Position numbers and translations under genes: made by a program
Assembly: GCA_963519305.1 (NCBI GenBank)
Contig: CAUQMS010000021.1
Span: forward strand, 19,155 to 83,154
DNA length: 64,000 nucleotides
Direction: 5' to 3'
DNA from: Ewingella sp963519305
GTDB taxonomy: Bacteria; Pseudomonadota; Gammaproteobacteria; Enterobacterales; Enterobacteriaceae
Part shown: positions 7,213-15,058 of the stretch, piece by piece
How positions within the stretch are numbered: position 1 is the first letter of the stretch
Layout of the letters: every line of letters begins with the position of its first letter
Notes under the pieces: model-generated
What the model was told of the DNA's origin: nothing
Seen by the model: the letters and a program-made list of their open reading frames with translations, nothing else
Database searches by the model: none

Positions 7213-8403
7213 TTACAGAACGGCGACGATGGCTTCGCAAAGCGGAGCCATGTTATCTAGGGTAATGCCGGCAACGTTAATACGACCCGAGTTAACCGCG
7301 TACACACCGAATTCATCGCGCAGACGCAGAACCTGATCTTTGGTCAGCCCGCTGAATGAGAACATGCCGTTCTGATTAATGATGAAACTGAAATCCTGCT
7401 GCGCCCCTTTTTCCTGCAAGGTGGTGACAAACAACTGACGCATACGGTGAATACGCTGACGCATGTCACTCAGTTCTTGTTCCCAAATTGCACGCAGTGC
7501 TTCGTTACCCAGAATCGTGGCGACAACTGCAGCACCATGAGACGGAGGATTGGAGTAGTTGGCACGGATAACAGATTTAACCTGGCTGAAAGCGCGATCA
7601 GCTGTTTCGGCATCCGCTGCTACGATAGTACAGGCGCCTACGCGTTCGTTGTACAGGCCAAAGTTCTTCGAGTAAGAACTGGCAACCAGGAATTCCGCAT
7701 GTTTGGCTGCAAAGATACGCAGACCCTGTGCATCTTCTTCCAGGCCTTTAGCAAAGCCCTGATAAGCAAAGTCAAACATCGGTAACCAGCCTTTAGCGAC
7801 AGATAGATCTGCCAGCTTCGCCCACTGCGCTTCGGTAGGATCGATACCGGTCGGGTTATGACAGCAGCCGTGGAACAGCACAACGTCACCGGCCTGTGCT
7901 TCGCTCAGGCTTTTCACCATGCCATCGAAGTCCAGCGCGTGGTTTGCTGCGTCGTAGTAATTGTATTCCACAACTTCCAGACCAGAGGCGTTGAATACGC
8001 CTTTATGGTTAGGCCAGCTTGGATTACTCACCCATACTCGCTTAGCGCTGGTCTGGGTTGCGATAAAATCTGCTGCGATACGCAGGCCGCCTGTACCACC
8101 TGGCGTCTGTGCCGTACGTGCACGCTTGTCTGCGATGATAGCGCTGTCTTTCCCGAACAGCAGCTCCTGAGTACAACGTGCAAAATCAGGCAGCCCATCA
8201 ATGCTCAGGTAAGTCTTGGTCGTTTCGTTTTCCAGCAAAAATTGCTCAGCTTTTTTCACGCTGGTCAGAACCGGCGTTTTGCCCGTTTCATCTTTATAAA
8301 CACCAATCCCAAGATTGATTTTATCCTGGCGAGGGTCAGCACGAAAAAGATCGGAAAGACCGAGAATAGGATCAGCAGGTGCAGCAGTGATTTTTTCAAA
8401 CAT
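7213..8403 (-). CDS. aspC: Aspartate aminotransferase AspC
   Basis: A PLP enzyme exchanging the amino group between aspartate and 2-oxoglutarate; it also acts on aromatic amino acids. With start MFEKITAAPADPIL at 8403 it has 396 aa, exactly the E. coli length; the frame extends five codons further upstream without need. The PLP lysine is K246 in S-Y-S-K-N-F-G-L-Y-N-E-R-V-G. N-P-T-G (cofactor region) and an R near the C-terminus fit the class I fold. It lies downstream of ompF, which has its own terminator. Confidence 0.96.
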   Translation of the reverse strand: MFEKITAAPADPILGLSDLFRADPRQDKINLGIGVYKDETGKTPVLTSVKKAEQFLLENETTKTYLSIDGLPDFARCTQELLFGKDSAIIADKRARTAQTPGGTGGLRIAADFIATQTSAKRVWVSNPSWPNHKGVFNASGLEVVEYNYYDAANHALDFDGMVKSLSEAQAGDVVLFHGCCHNPTGIDPTEAQWAKLADLSVAKGWLPMFDFAYQGFAKGLEEDAQGLRIFAAKHAEFLVASSYSKNFGLYNERVGACTIVAADAETADRAFSQVKSVIRANYSNPPSHGAAVVATILGNEALRAIWEQELSDMRQRIHRMRQLFVTTLQEKGAQQDFSFIINQNGMFSFSGLTKDQVLRLRDEFGVYAVNSGRINVAGITLDNMAPLCEAIVAVL

Positions 8404-8560
8404 AGAGAAGACTTCCATGGCCTGATATTTAGCAGAAAGAGGGCATCAGGTTACCGCCTGAAAGTCGGTTTGCCAACCGTTTGCGGTAAAAAGAAAGCGG
8501 AGTTGTGAAGCGGGCTTCGAGATTAATTATTTTGATAATGCAAAAGAGTGGGAAGTCTTA

Positions 8561-8594
8561 AAAAGCAAAAGGCAGAGCCGAAGCCCTGCCTTTC
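8561..8594 (-). terminator. ompF terminator
   Basis: On the minus strand GGCAGGGC-TTCG-GCTCTGCC (one mismatch, tetraloop) is followed by TTTTGCTTTTT, 44 bases after the porin stop codon. Confidence 0.85.
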
Positions 8595-8637
8595 AGTTCA
8601 CTCAGGATGCACCCGAAAGTGCATCGTTTAAGCGAAA

Positions 8638-9783
8638 TTAGAACTGGTATTGCAAGCCAACGCCAACAACGTTGTCGGTGCTTGTACCGGCAGCTTTGGT
8701 GTAGTCGTTGTCGTCCAGCAGGTTGATTTTGTAGTCAACATAGGTGGACATGTTTTTGTTGAAGTAGTAGTAGGTACCCACTTCGATGTATTTAACCAGG
8801 TCAGCATCGCCGCCGCCGTAGGTAGCGCCATTGCCGGTAACGGAGTTCAGGTCCTTACCTTTAGATTGCAGGTAAGCGATAGATGGGCGCAGACCGAAAT
8901 CGAACTGGTACTGAGCGACAACTTCGAAGTTCTGAGTTTTGTTAGCAACTTGGTTGTCACCACCGTAAGCGGTAGTGTTACGGGATTCACCGTAGAAGGT
9001 TGCCAGGTATACATTGTTAGCGTCGTATTTCGCACCAAATGCATACTGCTCAGCTTTGTTACCGTTAGCGCTGTTGGCCTGAGTTTTCTGGTCAACAGTA
9101 CGGTTAGAGTTAGCGTAAGCACCAGTCAGGCTAACACCTGAGTTGCCGAGTGCATAAGCAACAGAGGTACCAACGCCGTCACCGTTTTGGGTGATGATAG
9201 AGCTGTTTGGAACGTTGCCGCCGATTTCTGTATTACGGTCGTTCTCGTTTTTGCCCTGATACTGGAGAGCGAAGCTCAGGCCATCAACCAGACCGAAGAA
9301 GTTGCTGTTACGGTAAGTAGCCAGACCATTTGAACGACCAACCATGAAGTTGTCGTTGGTTTGGTACATGGTGTCATCACCGAATACTGGCAATTGGTCA
9401 GTATAAGACATTACGTCGTAGATCACGCCGTAGTTACGACCGTAGTCGAATGAACCCCAGTCGCCGAATTTCAGACCAGCGAAGCCCAGACGAGTTTTGT
9501 TGCCTGCGTCACCCTGTGCTTCAGCGTGGTTAGCCTGAACGTTGTATTCCCACTGGCCGTAACCGGTCAGTTGGTCAGAAATTTGAGTTTCGCCTTTGAA
9601 GCCGAAACGAACGTAAGTCTGGTCACCATCGCTGCCATTGTCGTCAGAGAACTGGTGACGTGCGTCAACTTTACCGTACAGGTCCAGTTTGTTGCCGTCT
9701 TTGTTATAAACTTCAGCTGCGTTTGCTGCACCAGCAGCCAACAGAGCTGGGATTACTACTGCAAGAATATTGCGCTTCATCAT
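8638..9783 (-). CDS. ompF: Outer-membrane trimeric porin, OmpF by context
   Basis: A general diffusion porin of the OmpC/F/PhoE family, 381 aa. It has the signal peptide MMKRNILAVVIPALLAAG...ANA, mature start A-E-V-Y-N-K-D-G-N-K-L-D-L-Y-G, and C-terminal Phe (V-G-L-Q-Y-Q-F) as the Bam signal. The acidic loop-3 P-x-F-G-G/D-D-T motif appears as L-P-V-F-G-D-D-T. The loop after residue 200 (N-V-P-N-S-S-I-I-T-Q) is longer than in E. coli. The family cannot tell OmpF from OmpC by sequence alone; the name rests on the asnS-ompF-aspC order and the MMKRNILAV start. Confidence 0.88.
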   Translation of the reverse strand: MMKRNILAVVIPALLAAGAANAAEVYNKDGNKLDLYGKVDARHQFSDDNGSDGDQTYVRFGFKGETQISDQLTGYGQWEYNVQANHAEAQGDAGNKTRLGFAGLKFGDWGSFDYGRNYGVIYDVMSYTDQLPVFGDDTMYQTNDNFMVGRSNGLATYRNSNFFGLVDGLSFALQYQGKNENDRNTEIGGNVPNSSIITQNGDGVGTSVAYALGNSGVSLTGAYANSNRTVDQKTQANSANGNKAEQYAFGAKYDANNVYLATFYGESRNTTAYGGDNQVANKTQNFEVVAQYQFDFGLRPSIAYLQSKGKDLNSVTGNGATYGGGDADLVKYIEVGTYYYFNKNMSTYVDYKINLLDDNDYTKAAGTSTDNVVGVGLQYQF

Positions 9784-9959
9784 TTATTATTACCCTCATT
9801 GGTTTTATTTGGACACCTGCCACTGCCGTCAATAATTCTTTAGGGAACTATTGTTGAGAGTTTGGTGTCTCCTGTGTCTGAACGCAGTGTTCCATCCGAG
9901 GGCTGCTTAATCTACATCGAAAATGCTACCAAACTCCTAAACTTGTTTCAGTGAGAAAG

Positions 9960-9985
9960 AATGTATTACAAAATGTAATTTCAAC
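9960..9985 (-). promoter_or_regulatory. Candidate OmpR-binding region upstream of ompF
   Basis: The minus strand reads TGAAATTACATTTTGTAATA in the 237-bp porin upstream region, resembling OmpR half-sites of E. coli ompC/ompF (TTACATTTTG). The core ATTACAAAATGTAAT is palindromic. This is inference from resemblance; the exact promoter was not resolved. Confidence 0.4.
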
Positions 9986-10020
9986 GGAACTTTGTGACAG
10001 GGATCTACCTTTAAAAATGA

Positions 10021-10045
10021 CTAAGGCCAGCTGAGCTGGCCTTAG
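10021..10045 (-). terminator. asnS terminator
   Basis: A perfect 12-bp stem, CTAAGGCCAGCT-G-AGCTGGCCTTAG, followed on the minus strand by TCATTTTTAAA. It lies 40 bases past the asnS stop. Confidence 0.75.
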
Positions 10046-10085
10046 TTTTGTAACTAAAATGTTATTGATAAAATATTTTAGTTAA

Positions 10086-11486
10086 TTAGAAGGTTGCGTT
10101 ACGTGGTGTACGTGGGAACGGGATGACGTCCCGCACGTTTTGCACACCGGTCACATAAGCGACCAGACGTTCGAAGCCTAAGCCGAAACCTGAGTGCGGC
10201 ACGGTGCCGTAGCGGCGAAGGTCGCGATACCACCAGTAATCTTCTTTATTCAGGCCCATTTCTTCCAGGCGCGCATCCAGAACATCCAGGCGCTCTTCAC
10301 GTTGAGAACCCCCGATAATCTCACCAATCCCCGGTGCCAGCACGTCCATAGCGGCGACAGTTTTCCCGTCATCATTCATACGCATATAGAATGCTTTGAT
10401 ATCTTTAGGATAGTTTTTGACAACGACTGGCGCTTTAAAATGCTGCTCTGCGAGATATCGTTCGTGCTCAGAAGATAAATCGACGCCCCAGGACACAGGG
10501 TTTTCGAATGTCTGTCCGCAATTCATCAGTATTTCTACTGCATCGGTATAGTCTACCTGGGCGAAATCTGATGTTACAAAACGCTGCAGGCGGGAAACAG
10601 CATCTTTGTCTACGCGCTCGGCAAAAAACGCCATATCGTCTGCTCTTTCGTCCAGAACAGCCTGGAAAACATATTTCAACATGCTTTCAGCCAGTGCGGC
10701 GATATCGTCCAGAGTAGCAAACGCCACTTCCGGTTCGACCATCCAGAATTCAGCTAAATGGCGGCTGGTGTGGGAGTTTTCTGCGCGGAAGGTCGGGCCG
10801 AAGGTGTACACTTTAGAAAGTGCGCACGCATAGGTTTCACCGTTTAGCTGACCAGAAACGGTCAGGAAAGCTTCTTTACCAAAGAAGTCTTCGCTGAAAT
10901 CCACTTCGCCTTTATCAGTACGCGGCAAGTTCTGGAAGTCCAGCGTCGATACGCGGAACATCTCACCAGCGCCTTCGGTATCAGACGCCGTGATAAGCGG
11001 TGTCGATACCCAGAAGTAGCCGTTTTCATGATAGAAACGGTGGATCGCCTGTGACAGAGTGTTACGCACACGTGCAACTGCACCGATCAGATTGGTTCGC
11101 GGGCGCAGGTGAGCGACTTCACGCAGATATTCGATAGAGTGACGTTTTGCTGCCATCGGATAGGTATCCGGATCATCAACCCAACCCACGACTTTGATGG
11201 CTGTCGCTTGCAGCTCAAAACTCTGGCCTTCGCCTGGCGAGGCGACAACCGTACCGGTTACTTCAATAGAACAACCGGTGGTCAGGCGCAGAACCTCATC
11301 CTGATAATTGGGAAGAGAATTATTCACAACGGCCTGTAACGGATTAAAGCAGGAGCCGTCATAAACGGCGATGAAGGAGATACCAGCTTTAGAATCTCTC
11401 CGGGTACGCACCCAACCGCGTACGGTGACTTCACTGTCAACCGCAGCACGGCCTTGCAGTACGTCGACTACAGGCACAACGCTCAT
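10086..11486 (-). CDS. asnS: Asparaginyl-tRNA synthetase AsnS
   Basis: A cytoplasmic class II aminoacyl-tRNA synthetase that charges tRNA-Asn; 466 aa (E. coli 466). The N-terminal OB-fold anticodon-binding domain (V-T-V-R-G-W-V-R-T-R-R-D-S-K) occupies about residues 15-110. Class II motif 2 is F-R-A-E-N-S-H-T-S-R-H-L-A-E-F-W-M-V-E-P-E, and motif 3 is G-F-G-L-G-F-E-R-L. The start MSVVPVVDVLQG at 11486 matches the family. Confidence 0.97.
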   Translation of the reverse strand: MSVVPVVDVLQGRAAVDSEVTVRGWVRTRRDSKAGISFIAVYDGSCFNPLQAVVNNSLPNYQDEVLRLTTGCSIEVTGTVVASPGEGQSFELQATAIKVVGWVDDPDTYPMAAKRHSIEYLREVAHLRPRTNLIGAVARVRNTLSQAIHRFYHENGYFWVSTPLITASDTEGAGEMFRVSTLDFQNLPRTDKGEVDFSEDFFGKEAFLTVSGQLNGETYACALSKVYTFGPTFRAENSHTSRHLAEFWMVEPEVAFATLDDIAALAESMLKYVFQAVLDERADDMAFFAERVDKDAVSRLQRFVTSDFAQVDYTDAVEILMNCGQTFENPVSWGVDLSSEHERYLAEQHFKAPVVVKNYPKDIKAFYMRMNDDGKTVAAMDVLAPGIGEIIGGSQREERLDVLDARLEEMGLNKEDYWWYRDLRRYGTVPHSGFGLGFERLVAYVTGVQNVRDVIPFPRTPRNATF

Positions 11487-11732
11487 AGATTTCTCTCTTT
11501 CTTATATATTCAGATGTTGATTGAGAACTAACGGACACCCACAAAAAGGGATTTTGCTATGTTACTTAGCCTTTCTCAGGACACAAGCAGAAATCACTGC
11601 CTCCGGACAACATTTATATCAGCCGCGCCTGATCATGCATTTAACATCGTTCTGGCGGATAAGCAGAGCGTTAATATGAATAACATCTATATAAAGGAAG
11701 AAAAAGGCTAAGGGGCAAATAAGGGGAGGGAA

Positions 11733-11764
11733 TAAACGTCTGCGGTGTTCACCACCACAGACGT
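11733..11764 (-). terminator. Probable pncB terminator
   Basis: The minus strand carries ACGTCTGTGGTGG-TGAA-CACCGCAGACGT with one G-T pair, then TTTATTCC, just past the pncB stop at 11770. Confidence 0.6.
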
Positions 11765-11769
11765 CAGAT

Positions 11770-12975
11770 TCAGGACGCTTTCTTGACCAGCGGCAGGTCA
11801 AAGGCTTTTCGCAGCGCTTTGACGAAGGCCTTATCCTGACAAATGGTTTTACCCGGGCTGTCAGACAATTTCGCCACCGGTTTACCGTTGCACTGCACCA
11901 GCTTGATCACAATATTCAGCGGTTTGACCCCCGGAATATTGCAGGTCAGACGCGTACCAATGCCGAACACCAGATTCACTCGGGTGTGGAAATGGCGATA
12001 CAGGTGCAGCGCTTTGTCCAGATCCAGATTGTCTGAGAAGACCAGAGTTTTGCTCATCGGGTCTATACCCAGCTTCTGATAATGCGCGATGGCTTTTTCG
12101 CCCCATTCAACCGGGTCCCCGGAATCATGACGCAAACCGTCATAAGCGTTGGCAAATTTCGGGCCAAAATCCCGCAGGAAAGCATCCATCGTAATGCAGT
12201 CGGTCAGGGCGATACCTAACTGATCGGGGTATTCGTCCAGCCATGCCTGCAAGGCGGCCCGCTGGCTGTTGGCTAAAACCGGGCTGATTTGCTGATGCGC
12301 CTGGAACCATTCATGCGCCTGTGTTCCCACCGGCGAAAGCTGCAATTTATGGGCAACATCATAGTTGCTGGTGCCGACCAGGTAAGGGAATTCTGCTTTC
12401 AGCGTGCTGACAATCGCCTGCTGTACTTCACCGGAGAAACGGCGGCGTGTACCGAAGTCCATCAGGCGGAAGCGGGAAATATCGATATCCGCCGCTTCTT
12501 CTTTAAAACGCGCCAGGTTTTTGCGCAACTGCTCGACCGCCATCTGCGCGGAAACCTGCGGAGAACGGCTGCGGTGCACCACTTCACTGATCACGGCCAG
12601 TAGCGGCACTTCCCACATGATCACTTCGCGCCAGGGCCCGGAAATACGCACGTGCAAATGGCCGTCTCGGTTAGAGACGACAACGTGTTCAGGGTTATAG
12701 CGGAAAGTCTTCAGCCAGTTGAGGTAATCGGCGCTGAAAAACGGCAGACCGGAGAGATAAGCGAACTCATCGTCTGTCAGAGCCAGCTGGCTCATCATCT
12801 CGATTTGCTGGCGAATTTCGCTGGCATATTCGCCCAGTAGCTCGTCGCCACGGCAGCGGAACTCAGCCACCACGCTAATATTATGGTAGCGATGGAAGAC
12901 CGCTTGCTGCATGTGAAGCTTGTAGGCATCGGTATCTAACAGCGAAGTCAAAATCGGGGAGGCGTATGGAGTCAT
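11770..12975 (-). CDS. pncB: Nicotinate phosphoribosyltransferase PncB
   Basis: The NAD salvage enzyme that joins nicotinate and PRPP, with ATP hydrolysis, to give nicotinate mononucleotide. It is 401 aa (E. coli 400). The phosphorylated His lies in the A-H-K-L-Q-L-S-P-V-G-T-Q-A-H-E-W-F segment. Family signatures G-T-R-R-R-F-S, S-N-Y-D-V-A and D-S-G-D-P are present. E. coli pncB is repressed by NadR, but I do not see a clear TGTTTA-N6-TAAACA site upstream. Confidence 0.96.
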   Translation of the reverse strand: MTPYASPILTSLLDTDAYKLHMQQAVFHRYHNISVVAEFRCRGDELLGEYASEIRQQIEMMSQLALTDDEFAYLSGLPFFSADYLNWLKTFRYNPEHVVVSNRDGHLHVRISGPWREVIMWEVPLLAVISEVVHRSRSPQVSAQMAVEQLRKNLARFKEEAADIDISRFRLMDFGTRRRFSGEVQQAIVSTLKAEFPYLVGTSNYDVAHKLQLSPVGTQAHEWFQAHQQISPVLANSQRAALQAWLDEYPDQLGIALTDCITMDAFLRDFGPKFANAYDGLRHDSGDPVEWGEKAIAHYQKLGIDPMSKTLVFSDNLDLDKALHLYRHFHTRVNLVFGIGTRLTCNIPGVKPLNIVIKLVQCNGKPVAKLSDSPGKTICQDKAFVKALRKAFDLPLVKKAS

Positions 12976-13298
12976 AGCGCGTTTACAGCATCCTCGTCAG
13001 AAAAGGTTGGCTGGCAAAAACCTGTACATTATTGATAAAGGTCATTCGCATTGATCCAACCATTCCAGATAAAAAAGCATTCTGGATAAAACAGCAAAGT
13101 CTGTGAAGTATACCGTAATATCCTGCGAAAGAACCCTCATCACATCATAATTGTCGGCGAGGGGTCTAGGATTAAATGTGCGCAAAGCGACACAAAGGCT
13201 CTTTGTGTTAACTCTTTTGCAAGATGAAATGCGGTATGGGTTCACATTTACGCAACATGAAAGGGCCGGACGCGCGCTCTTGCGCCCGGTTGGCAGGT
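12976..13298. other. Intergenic region between pncB and the MFS gene
   Basis: No gene is supported in these 323 bases. At 13263-13288 the minus strand can fold CCGGGCGC against GCGTCCGG (one G-U pair), followed by CCCTTTCATG, a likely terminator of the MFS gene. The rest should hold the pncB promoter, which I could not place. Confidence 0.45.
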
Positions 13299-14711
13299 CT
13301 AAATGTTTTCCAGATTGATACCACGGGTTTTGGGGCCAAACAGGCCGATAACCAACATGACCACTAACATGCTGAAGACGATAAAGGCGATCACCCCTTG
13401 TGTGCCGGCGTACTGCAAAATAAAGCCAATCATGATGCTGCTAAAGACGGTAGACAGGCGGCTGAATGAATAGCAGAAACCGACGGCGCGTGCGCGAATG
13501 TGCGTGGGGAAAATCTCGGTCTGATAGGCATGATAACTGTAGGTCAGCCAGGCATTAGAGTAAGTAATGAGGAAGCCACAGATAATCAACATGATGGCGC
13601 TGGTCTGGAAAGCGAACAGAGTGCCGAAGACGACCGTCATGAGTGACGAGAGGACAATCTGCCATTTGTTCTCTATTTTGTCCGCGTAGCGGCTGCAAAT
13701 CAGTGAACCGAGCGGATAGGCCAGTGTGATAAAGAAAGCGTACAGCAAACTGTGGGTTACGCTTGTCCCTTTACCTGAAAGCAGCGCGGGCAGCCAGTTT
13801 CCGAAACCAAAAAAGCCGATCGCCTGAAAAAAGTTCATGGTCATCAGCATCAGGGTGCGTGAACGGTATTCTTCGGACCAGATCTCTTTAAATGTGCCTT
13901 TGCGTGGAAGTTCAACTGCAACATCAGCCTGCGAATAGGCCGGGCTGACCGCAACGCCACAACGCTTTTCCATCGAACTCACCACATGGTGCGCTTCTTC
14001 GTAGCGACCTTGTTGCGCCAGCCAGCGTGCAGATTCCGGCAGATTTTTTCTTACTAACCAGATCACTAACGAACAGAGCGCTCCGGCAATCACTACATAG
14101 CGCCAGCCGGTTAAACCAAAGAAGGTTTGCGGCACCAGCCACCATGACATGAGTGCAACGGCGGGAACCGAAAGAAACTGGATAAAGAAAGCGAAGGCAA
14201 AAGCCCGGCTGCGCAGATGTGTCGGTACCCATTCGGTCAGGTAAGTATCGATGGTGACCAGTTCAAGCCCAAGACCCACCCCCACCAGAAAACGGCAAAA
14301 AATGACGCCTTCGGCGTGGTTCTGAAAGGCCATCAGCAGTGAAAAACAGCCATACCATGCCAGCGCAAACATGAATGTAATGCGGCGACCAAAGCGGTCG
14401 GCATACGGTGTCAGCAAGCTGGCCCCTAAAAAAAGACCGAAAAATGTGGCGGAAGCGAACGCTGCCTGATCGGATATGCCGAAAATTCCAGCCGCACCGA
14501 GATGAAATATGTTTTCGGCCAGTAAACCTGAACTGATATAGCCCGTCTGAAAAAGATCGTAAAGCTCGAAAAATCCGCCCAGTGATAGCAAAACTATAAA
14601 TCGCCACAGACCTGCTGAGGTCGGGAGTGAATCAATTCTTGCTGATAATGTATTGTTATTTATTGGTTTGTTATCTTTTACATTCATCCCAGACGCACAG
14701 GTGTTGCTCAT
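13299..14711 (-). CDS. MFS transporter, sugar/organic-acid porter type
   Basis: A 470-aa inner-membrane protein with about 12 hydrophobic segments. MFS signatures are visible after TM2 (D-R-F-G-R-R) and in the second half (R-Y-A-D-K-I-E-N-K); F-L-V-G-V-G-L-G and L-P-E-S-A-R-W-L-A-Q are typical of the sugar-porter/SV2-like branch (YdjE, YgcS, YaaU relatives). The long polar N-terminus (about 30 residues) allows an alternative start at Met9. The substrate cannot be read from the sequence. It has no counterpart between pncB and pepN in E. coli, so it is an insertion in the conserved order. Confidence 0.8.
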   Translation of the reverse strand: MSNTCASGMNVKDNKPINNNTLSARIDSLPTSAGLWRFIVLLSLGGFFELYDLFQTGYISSGLLAENIFHLGAAGIFGISDQAAFASATFFGLFLGASLLTPYADRFGRRITFMFALAWYGCFSLLMAFQNHAEGVIFCRFLVGVGLGLELVTIDTYLTEWVPTHLRSRAFAFAFFIQFLSVPAVALMSWWLVPQTFFGLTGWRYVVIAGALCSLVIWLVRKNLPESARWLAQQGRYEEAHHVVSSMEKRCGVAVSPAYSQADVAVELPRKGTFKEIWSEEYRSRTLMLMTMNFFQAIGFFGFGNWLPALLSGKGTSVTHSLLYAFFITLAYPLGSLICSRYADKIENKWQIVLSSLMTVVFGTLFAFQTSAIMLIICGFLITYSNAWLTYSYHAYQTEIFPTHIRARAVGFCYSFSRLSTVFSSIMIGFILQYAGTQGVIAFIVFSMLVVMLVIGLFGPKTRGINLENI

Positions 14712-15058
14712 TTTTTTATAGCCTCAATGTTACATAGCATTAACAATCATGCTAATGATTAGCCTGCGGATTTAAATTTTGAATTCATGACGCATTAACG
14801 AAAATTAAGCATAAAAAACTACCTTACTCCCGAATCCAAAATGTACAGCCCGGGCATACAGAACCGTGATACATGTCCGTGTTGCGCAAAACGTGGCCTA
14901 ACAGACTCACAAGTTGGCAACAATCTGGGAATTTTAAGTGCCTGTGGTAAAGTTCAGGAAAGCTTTATCAGACGCTGACGTTTCTCCTGCCGGAGCACTC
15001 AGACAAGTAACGATCAACAACAGACCTCGTCACTAACGAAAACGTTAAAAGGTTTTTT
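14712..15058. other. Divergent intergenic region, MFS gene / pepN
   Basis: This 347-bp AT-rich gap separates two divergent genes and must carry both promoters. No gene, strong hairpin or named operator is visible. The pepN ribosome site is the weak AAAAGG about 6-8 bases before ATG 15059. Confidence 0.4.

Noticed and set aside
8650..9141. 163-codon frame antisense to the porin
   Set aside because: A shadow of the porin's codon bias; no ribosome site or family.
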